Below are positions 53,301 to 64,000 of a stretch of DNA of 64,000 nt, in pieces. A program made the translations under genes and the position numbers. Numbering within the stretch: the first letter of the stretch is position 1; the number at the start of each line of letters is the position of its first letter. The notes beneath the pieces are model-generated. The model was not told the DNA's origin. It saw only the letters and a list, made by a program, of their open reading frames with translations, and did no database searches. The DNA comes from Dirofilaria immitis. Taxonomy: Eukaryota > Nematoda > Chromadorea > Rhabditida > Onchocercidae. The DNA is taken from assembly GCA_024305405.1 (NCBI GenBank), contig JAKNDB010000098.1, positions 2,312,501 through 2,376,500 of the forward strand, read 5' to 3'.

Positions 53301-54931
53301 CCAGAACAACTAGTTGAAGAGCAGTACAAGTATTTTTATAATATTTCATGTCGCCTAATCTCTTGATTTTGAACATTGCTGGGAGATATAAGAAATGCTG
53401 CGGATATATAAATTTAATCAAGATTTTATGCTTTCTCGGAAAGAAGTAAGCGTTGCATCAAAATGTACTAGAAATATCAAATTCTAGAAAATATGTGAAA
53501 AACTTGATGTATCGATTTTTTCTCAATTTATTATCTTGAATTTTCAGATCGGTGAATAATGAATCTTTTCAGTGGAGAGCATCACGACTTTTGATGTCTC
53601 AAAGCACATCGTATTTTCAAGTACGTTCTTTTTCCTTTTATGAACATTTCAATATTATGAAATGATTTTAATTTACACGCTATTAATTTAATTTTTAATT
53701 TATTATAGACACCATCAAAGAGAAATGAAGTGATAGCAAATTTAGCGCCTTTTTTGGAAGAAGTGATCAAACACACTGCAGCTAACCTCCCGGTGAGTCG
53801 CTTGGATTTTGCCATTTTATACAGATTGTTAGTAACTCAATCAAAAGTAGATCATCCTAATGCACAAGAAAAGATATTTAAGAATTTGTACGATTTTTAT
53901 TCATTAGGATTAATTTTGTGGAAGGTAAGCAGCACTTGCATGTAAGCAAATTTTGAGGTCATTGGATGGTTTAAAAAATTCCATTATTTAAAATTTACTT
54001 AATTAAAAAACTAATCATATTTTGCTGTTTGGCATTTCAGGAGTTGAGAGATCGCATTCCAGGGTCTACGGATGACAAAAAAATGTCAAAGAAACTATGA
54101 ATAACACTACTAGTTCTTCTTCATCGGTTCTTCATAATGGGTTTCTCTTTTTTTTTTTTTATTATGTTCTGAATTTAGTTTTGATAGATTTTTCCTTTCT
54201 TTCCTTTGTCATACAAAAAACTGTTCGTAATCGAAGCCAACGGATTAGCAGATTCTTATTGAATTGTTCATGCGGCACTATTCGCTGATATAAATAACAT
54301 ACCATGGAATTGTTTAGAGGAAACTTTAAGAACTGTAAATAATCTTGCATTTTAATGGAATTTCACTTCTTCCTGTTTCAGTAATGCAACAATTATTATT
54401 TGGTAAATTGTAATAATCGCTATTTATTAAAATACATCATCAATAAATATTTTTCTGATTACAGAAATGTCTGATTCTTCATTATATTTCCAGCTCGCAT
54501 AGTTTTTCAGGAAGGAACATATTGAACCTTCTGCTGCTTTAACTGATTCTCATATCGAGCAACTGGCACCATTATTAGCAAATAACTGGTCGACATTAGC
54601 AGATGTAATGAATGTTAACAAAGAAAGAAACGATGCAAAAGAAGAGGTGTGCAGCTGAGTGATATTTTGATATTGATTCGGTGCATATGGTTATCACATT
54701 TTTATATTTATCCGGTGAATTTACTATGAGACTTTTTAAATTTACTCAGAATTGTTCTTTTTATTTCAGCCAATGAAAGTAGCACAAAGAATATTGACAG
54801 TTTGGAGACAGAAAGAGGGAAAAGCGGCAACTGTTAAAAGAATTAGTAGTGTTTTACTGATGGCTGAGTTGTTCAGTGAACAAGTTGGACAAGTATTTAG
54901 AGGGGTTAGTATTTTATCCACTATCCATTAA
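50310..54931 (+). CDS. THOC1: THO complex subunit 1 (THOC1/HPR1) with C-terminal death domain
   Basis: THOC1 is a nuclear subunit of THO/TREX, which couples transcription to mRNP assembly and export. Exons: 50310..50449, 50562..50680, 50765..50962, 51069..51145, 51386..51493, 51599..51690, 51957..52052, 52132..52232, 52329..52446, 52541..52641, 52866..52976, 53246..53329, 53548..53620, 53709..53792, 54041..54084, 54511..54646, 54770..54931; about 615 residues (human 657). Diagnostic blocks are ILRMCNDLLKRLSRTVDTSF, EKSGLNLVSHFNLGNVT, IPVDYTLYAKFWQLQSFF, IYFAKYLTSQK, ELTKLWNINPDM and FQWRASRLLMSQSTSYF. The last two exons form the death domain (HIEQLAPLLANNWSTLADVM; MKVAQRILTVWRQKEGKAAT). The start is uncertain. 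The ATG at 50312, two bases after a TTTCAG, would fit trans-splicing but is one base out of frame. Further slips occur at the exon 4/5 junction and in exon 6 (near 51660). The exon 15 donor (AT|GTCAAA) is weak. Confidence 0.9.
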
Positions 54932-55924
54932 TGCTTTTAGGTTTCTATGAAGCATTTTGAGTTTTACGTGAAGGTTTATAAAGTTTCAGAATACACCAAA
55001 AGAATTTCGGCATGAGAATTCCGTGTTACTCAATATGATGTTATTCGTAATTGCCGTTCTGATCTCGAATTGAAATTTTTATTGTGTATTTCCAAGTTAT
55101 GTTTTTCTTTATTTTCCTTGTAGATTGAGAAGTTAGAAAAGTGAAATTTCAACTTTAACTATAACTTTGATTACTAACTCTCTGCAGATCCAGATCATAC
55201 TTTTCTTAAGTAACATTTCTATAAGTGAGATTTAATGAAACTTTGGTTTAATACATCAGGCAATTATTGTTTTCTCGATAACTTAAATTTGAAAAGATAG
55301 CTATGTAATCAGTAAAATGTAATTTGAGGAGGATTGCTTTTTGAATTTCCATTGTTTTCGTTATCTTCTACTGATACCGCTATGTTCGGTTTTTTTTTGT
55401 ATTCTTCTTATGTTGTTATATCGTGTTTATGAAATGATTGGTCCTCATCACTGATTTGAAATAGTTGCTGTGTTTTGGTACACTCCTTATTTTCAGTAGC
55501 TTTTTTGGAGATTTACAATAGAAATTTTATCACTCAATGACTTGAATTTCTAATGGAAGTTTTTCGAAATTAATACATATTTATACAGAGATAATGCAGC
55601 TTTATGGCAGAAATGTATACACTAATTTTTGCTATGGGAATTGAAATAGTTTTTTTATTCTATAGCAGTATAATAACTATTTTTATATTTTACTCAGCTC
55701 GAACACTAAAAGTTATAATCTCCTAAATTTAAAAAGTTATAAAAATAATTGCTAATAAGAAATGTATGCGACTGGAGTTGAGAATACAAACGTTAGTAGC
55801 GTATTGAAAACGTTGGTAGCGTATTGATTCGCTTCAGAACTTGATAATTTATCATTTCTTACTGAAAATTGTAAGAATTTTATTAATGCCTGCAACTAAC
55901 TGGATCAGAAGATGAAATTTCACA
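54932..55924. other. THOC1 to PIG-A intergenic region
   Basis: About 1 kb between genes on the same strand, with no repeats and no exon. It is longer than a typical C. elegans operon gap, so a shared transcript is possible but not indicated. Confidence 0.5.
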
Positions 55925-58589
<2,665 letters not shown>

Positions 58590-61312
58590 AGAAAATTTTT
58601 TATGATGGATGTTTATAGTCTACGAATAATCGGAAAGCAGAAAGGAAACCGTTTCATTCAGTAAGCAATGATCTTCACACTAAACATTTGCATGGCTCGA
58701 ATTTTTCCACTAATATTATTCGAAATAAGCATTAGCCATTTTTTTATCGCATAATATTTATTCTCCTTTACCATTTTATCGGCTTTTATTTTTTTATTTT
58801 GTAATTTTTTTGGCTTTGTCATTATAATAAGAGTTCATAAATATTCATAAATATAAAATATTTGTAGACTTTGATTTCATTTTATGTATGTGCAATGTTG
58901 AAAATGCTCACGTAGCTTGTTTTTAGTTTTAGAGAAATTAAAAATTTCAACCATTATTTATATTCATAATTTCATAATATTCTGGCATAAAAATCAGAAT
59001 ACTAAATGCTGGTCTTACGTTATCATTTAATGAAATTTGGTTAATTAGACTATCATGTAACATACAAAATCTTTTGTATGCATAACGACTGATGCGTTAC
59101 GAATTTGAAAGAATAAACCCATACCGGTTATTGGCAAATCACATCAAAGAATTTTATTTATGACTTTTCTTTTTATGTAAAAACCGTACATCACTGATTT
59201 ATTCTAAATTTCTCTATGTATATTTACTGTAATACAGTCATACTCTGATCAGGCTATCTAGTTTAAAGTGAATTTATAAATTTTCAGATATCAATATTTG
59301 CCATAAAATCAATAAAAGTTACAATTTATATAATTGGAGTGGATTTTCTATGTAAAATTTTCATATGGCATCACTTTAATTGCTCACAATGTTTTTACTT
59401 TCGAGCATTTTTGTAGTCTTAATGAGCGTTTAAGCAATAGGCTAAGAAATTATAGATTGATATAACAAACGGATTATGTTTATCTGTCATATATAAAATA
59501 TTGATAATGAAATAGCAGAATATTAACAATTAAATTTGTTTCGAGAAACTTTGTAACATTTGTCAATTAATTACTACTCTTATTCGGGATTGTTCTCTCG
59601 TAAACTTATTCCTACTTTAAATATTGAACAGCTGAAATGCTGCTAATAATAATAATAAATAATAAATAATTCTGTCTTTCTAGTATTTATTAATTATGCA
59701 CACAATCTTGCAAATGTTTCGAAATTTTCCCTATCTTTACTAGTTTTTAAAAATTTAACCTTAATTTACTCAAATATATTTATTATTGAGATCATTTTTT
59801 TAATGAGTGTCTGTGAAAAGTTTTGAATTAAAATGACCTCTCGAAATAAATGAAATGACTGATTGCACTTTATGAATCAATTTCAAATATATCATATCAA
59901 ATATGTTATTGATAGATGTATAAATGATATATATGTATTGCTTAATTAATGATAAATAACTTTATCGATGAATTTAATAACCGTTGTAATAAATCAACAA
60001 ATTTAACAATTTGTGCTATCCAAAAACGTTGATCTTTATTCTTATTGTATACCTGAGGATGAACTTCTTAATTATTCTCGAATTGTTTATCAGTAAATTA
60101 TTTACGAGTTTTTGTTTCCTTATCAATTGAAAAAATAACCATAATATTTGGTCAAGTTATCAACTTGGAGCATCTAACAATGAGATCAACTTTCGATTCA
60201 TTTTGCAATTATCATACAGTTATGAAAGAGTTTGATAGGTAGGTACGGACAAAATGCTTTGTCTTACATGGTTTGTATTAATTAAATAAAAGTTGGTCGC
60301 AACGAATAAGAGATTCGCAATGTTTGGGTTGAAGATTTTGGGCGCAAGTCAAGCTGGAGTTGCAAATCTTGATGACAATAGCAAATATTTGGATGAAATT
60401 TTTGAGGACTGAAGCGGTGAATTATCATGTAAACAGCAGTCGAATATAAGTCAGTCGATCCTAAGATATTGGCTAATGCCGTTTAATAAAATAATGGAAT
60501 AATAATATAATCAATCTGATAAACCGAAAAGAAATGAGGGTGATTTTTTGTTTATTGGCAGAAGCTGGATAGCAACAGTTCGAATATATCAATCAAATTT
60601 TTAAGATTAAAATAGAAATTGATAATATTTAATTTGTAATTTCTAGAGATTCAGGAAATTTACTAGAATTAATCATCCTTAAAATTCTTATAATATCAGA
60701 TTTGAAATTTAGGCAATTTTCTGTTGCGTTTTTTTTCTAAATTTACAAATACCTATATTGTGACATATGTTATGCTCGAATTTGCTTATCATTCAACGTA
60801 TAAGTAACGATATGAATTCATCAGAATTGAATTTGATCAGATCAAAAAAAATGAATATGAAAAATAGTCGGGTTGTTTACGCCTTTTGACATTTATCTAT
60901 TATATCATGAAGTATGTATATTATACCTTAATTTCTTTTGCATTCTACCTATATAAATAACAACATAAATTTATTGGAATTGAATTTGAAAAAAACGATT
61001 ACTGTTTTTTTGGTAATATCGGTTCTTAATGTTTCTTTTTTTGACATATATCATTTATCTATCTATCTATCTATCTATCTATATATATATATATATAACA
61101 TGATGTATATTATATTCAAATATGATTTCCGTTTATTGTCAAAAGCTGTCACAATTTAATTTTAGCAAAATGTTTGCTAAAAGTTTGTTTTAATTTTTAG
61201 ATTTTGCAAATGGATAGCTGTAAAAACATTGGATGCTTTTATATGTGAAAAGAATATGAAAAATTATACGGTGGTTTCTTAAAACTGAAACAATCTTTCG
61301 TGATCGGTACAA
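58590..61312. other. PIG-A to CIP2A intergenic region
   Basis: About 2.7 kb of AT-rich, mostly single-copy DNA, with an (ATCT)n/(AT)n tract at 61050-61098. No gene was seen; the plus frame 60938..61159 spans the microsatellite and is not credible. Confidence 0.5.
61050..61098. repeat. (ATCT)n followed by (AT)n microsatellite
   Basis: Seven or so TATC units, then TATATA; about 215 bp upstream of the CIP2A-like start codon. Confidence 0.9.
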
Positions 61313-64000
61313 ATGTGTGATGCCTTAAAGGCATCTATTGCTGCAGCTATTACTGCTGCTCATCGATTTCAAAGTGATAATAATCAAAATAATGCCTCTT
61401 TATTTGGTACTCATTTAACGGTAAATTTTTTATTTTATTAAAATATTTTCGATTAGTCAATGAAATTTAATATGAAAAAGTTTAAATAATAATTGCATAT
61501 TTTATAATTCAACTAAATATTTTCATTTGCTACTTTTGAATAATTTACTTACACTGTTTAATTTTGTATGTATTATAATTTTTGACTTAAATTATTTTTA
61601 TCATTTTTATTCTAATAATAAGTAGATAAGTAGAAGAATTTAATAATTCTATTAAGTATTTTCATTTTTTACTTTAAAGTAATTGAATTCTAGTAATTTT
61701 GTAATGTGTTATAGTTTTGATAGAATGCTAATTTTTTTTTTATTATTTCTATCTCAATAATAAATGAATGATTAAAATTCGGATAAAATTACAAAATCGA
61801 TAAAGATAATGCAAATCTTAAACTCATTAATATATATTAATTATATAAGCTATTCAATTCTATATATTTATCGTTCTGATTTTGGTTTTATCTTTATATT
61901 AAAATGTTACAATCATTGGCACCATTTTTAACTTATATGAATAACTTAAATATAATGATATTTAAAGATAATAATAATTTTCAGAAATTGGTACAATTGA
62001 CGAATACATTGGATTCAACGGCCAGATTGAGTATACATGATCATCAATTATGCGAATTGCTGCGTTATTGTTCGTTGCTATTGAATAATATTTCCACATC
62101 GGCAGCTATTCGTTCGCATTTACATCTTTTTCTTTTCAATTTAGGTTAGTTTAGTTATATTTTTAGTTTTTTTCCTTTAAATTCATTCTTGTTTTTTTTT
62201 TTAATTCGATGTAGGATTCATTATTGTTTGGTGATAAGTAATAAATAGTTTACATTGTTGGAATTTATTTCATATATTTTTAGTTTAATTGATTTTATTT
62301 CATATCTAATTTTCTTTTTCTTTTTTTTCTTATGTAGATATATTCGATAACGATATATGTTATAGATCACTTCAAAGTTTTAATATTTAAATTACGCATA
62401 AAATAAGCTAACAATATCGAAAAAGAATCTTAATAAAATTAAGTTAAAGTGTTCATATTGTAAAATTATTTCTAAATCTTTTCCAATTAAAAAGCACATT
62501 TCAGCTTTTTATAATATCTCGATCAGAAGATATTTGGCAGGAGAAAATTTACAAATTTGTGGATCAGTTTTTGAATGTCTAAAATTATCACTTCGAGAGC
62601 AGCTTGGTCCGCAAAATCTTATCGACGTATTGCGATTACTTCAGGTATATTATATTTGTATTGATAAGTTTAATAATATATTTCTAATCTTGTTGCTTAC
62701 GTTTTATTATTTGTTTAGGTGCTTACTTATGAGAGAAATGTAGTGCTTGGAATATGGACGAATGATCTTATCTCATTTCTTTTAAGCGAAGTGTTAGTTT
62801 TAACTTTCTATAAATTATTGCTATATATTTTATAGTCAGTTTAATCTCTCTGATATTTAATTTATCGTATTAGATCATAAGTTTGTATAATTCGGATAAT
62901 CACAGTTATTAATTCTGTTACGCATAATGTGCATTTATTAGAAATTTTCATAGCAAACCGTATTTGCAAATACTTTTTCCTAATCGATTTTCCTATAGAA
63001 CTTGTGATGATGAACCGGAATGGCTTCCTTATTGTATAGCCATATTATGTAACCTTGCTGCCAGATCAAAATCAGCTTGCTTAAGAATACGTAAATCAGT
63101 AAGTTGATTTTTCTTCCATTTTATAAAACGATATTTTAAATTTTACATTTAATCGAAAGAATATGATGCATGAATTTTATTATTTTCATCTCATTAATTG
63201 AATCATAGATAATGAAATGATGTCATTGTTTCAATTAATTTGATATGAAAAATACTTACAGTCATCTTATAAAGCTTTCAATTATAAACTGCTAAAACTA
63301 TTAGCTCATGATTCACGAACTGTGGTTATTTCATCTCTTGTACTTGTCGGTTTTCTGGAGGAGAAACTTCGTGACACGGTAACTTGGTTAAACATGTTTT
63401 TTTAGAAATTAATTTAAACTACCATAGATAATCTTTATTAATACATAGTACAAAGCCTTAATCATATCTTATGCTTTTGCTAATGATAACAAGCTTTGCG
63501 AAATTAACTGTATGAATTATTTTACTTATAGAATTTTAACACTTTTTAAAAATATTTTTCACATTAGAAACATATAATCTTAAATGCAAATTTAAATTTA
63601 TATTAAATAATGAATAGAAAATTACTTACTTCAGGTATTTTGTTTTCGAAACATTCCTCAAACATTCCGGTGCATTTTTAACGTTTTAATTCTTGGTGAT
63701 CATTTGATGACACGGCATATTGCTGTTGATCTATTGAAGCGATTAATTGTCAACGATTCTCCCGATGTATACCTGCTTTCCTTTCATTTCAAACATTTAT
63801 ATTTAAATATTCCTCTGTTTTCACTAATATTTACTAATAATGAGAATATATGAGCAGAATTTTTGGAAATGTTTCTGCAATTATTTTAAATTTGTGCTTC
63901 TATTTCAACTATTATCCATATTAGTTCTATCATATTTTCTTTTTCTTTCTTTGAGAAAAGGTAAAAAAAATGGAAACAGACCAAATTTTACAGATATCAT
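61313..64000 (+). CDS. CIP2A: CIP2A-like armadillo-repeat protein, N-terminal part (3' partial)
   Basis: CIP2A binds and restrains PP2A-B56 and, with TOPBP1, tethers broken chromosomes in mitosis in vertebrates. Exons: 61313..61420, 61985..62144, 62338..62376, 62505..62644, 62719..62792, 62999..63098, 63262..63378, 63635..63766, with all phases consistent and about 290 residues before the window ends. The start MCDALKASIAAAITAAHRF follows AAA at 61312. Family matches are QLCELLRYCSLLLNNIS, EPEWLPYCIAILCNLAARS, KLLKLLAHDSRTVVISSLVL and, most clearly, FRNIPQTFRCIFNVLILGD then AVDLLKRLIVNDSPD, against human [20 protein letters not shown] and SVDLLMDLLKNPKIAD. Only the helical N-terminal half is present; the coiled-coil tail, if any, is beyond 64000. 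A further exon may begin at 63962 (VKKMETDQILQIS), with a non-pyrimidine acceptor. No frame slips were seen. Confidence 0.85.

Noticed and set aside
53793..53940. Open read-through after THOC1 exon 14 (about 46 codons to a GTAAGC)
   Set aside because: The donor CCG|GTGAGT at 53792 is good and the following sequence shows no THOC1 similarity. Intron use gives a product of normal length, though a retained form cannot be excluded.

Overview
This window is nuclear DNA of a nematode, most likely a clade III (Spirurina, filaria-like) worm. The reasons are strong AT richness, short exons with nematode-style splice sites (GTAAG/GTATG donors, TTTTCAG or TTTTTAG acceptors), many simple and tandem repeats, and a mix of conserved animal genes with nematode-type secreted or GPI-anchored proteins. 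The assignment to clade III is an inference from composition and gene style, not a proven identity. There are no prokaryotic features, plasmid functions or CRISPR arrays.

Layout. 1-1735 (+): the 3' end of a ZIP (SLC39) metal transporter. 2783-5930 (-): a small secreted protein whose 3' part is a tandem array of four near-identical exons of about 69 nt. 8180-13144 (-): a two-TOG-domain XMAP215/ZYG-9-like microtubule protein, with a possible further C-terminal exon at 7511-7600. 13145-29311: about 16 kb of AT-rich, repeat-laden intergenic DNA with no gene I can support. 29312-32043 (+): a heparan sulfate glucosamine 3-O-sulfotransferase. 33925-35830 (-): a Ly6/uPAR-like GPI-anchored protein. 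35831-45246: about 9.4 kb of AT-rich intergenic repeats. 45247-47640 (+): a secreted Ser/Arg-rich protein with an 11-residue repeat. 50310-54931 (+): THOC1 of the THO/TREX complex. 55925-58589 (+): PIG-A, the catalytic subunit of GPI-GlcNAc transferase. 61313-64000 (+): the start of a CIP2A-like armadillo-repeat protein that runs off the end.

How they relate. The genes are mostly unrelated single loci. THOC1, PIG-A and CIP2A lie in the same direction with gaps of about 1.0 and 2.7 kb, but nothing in the sequence proves an operon. PIG-A starts GPI synthesis and the Ly6-like protein is a probable GPI client; this is a biochemical link, not evidence of co-regulation.

Quality note. In at least five genes the reading frame is broken by single missing bases, most often in A, T or G runs, while splice sites and protein homology stay intact. 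This looks like a systematic base-calling defect of the assembly rather than pseudogenisation. I give splice coordinates as they stand and mark each slip.

The least ordinary loci are the exon array at 2783-3345, the two-TOG protein with an SxIP-like candidate tail, and the secreted protein with the 11-residue repeat.
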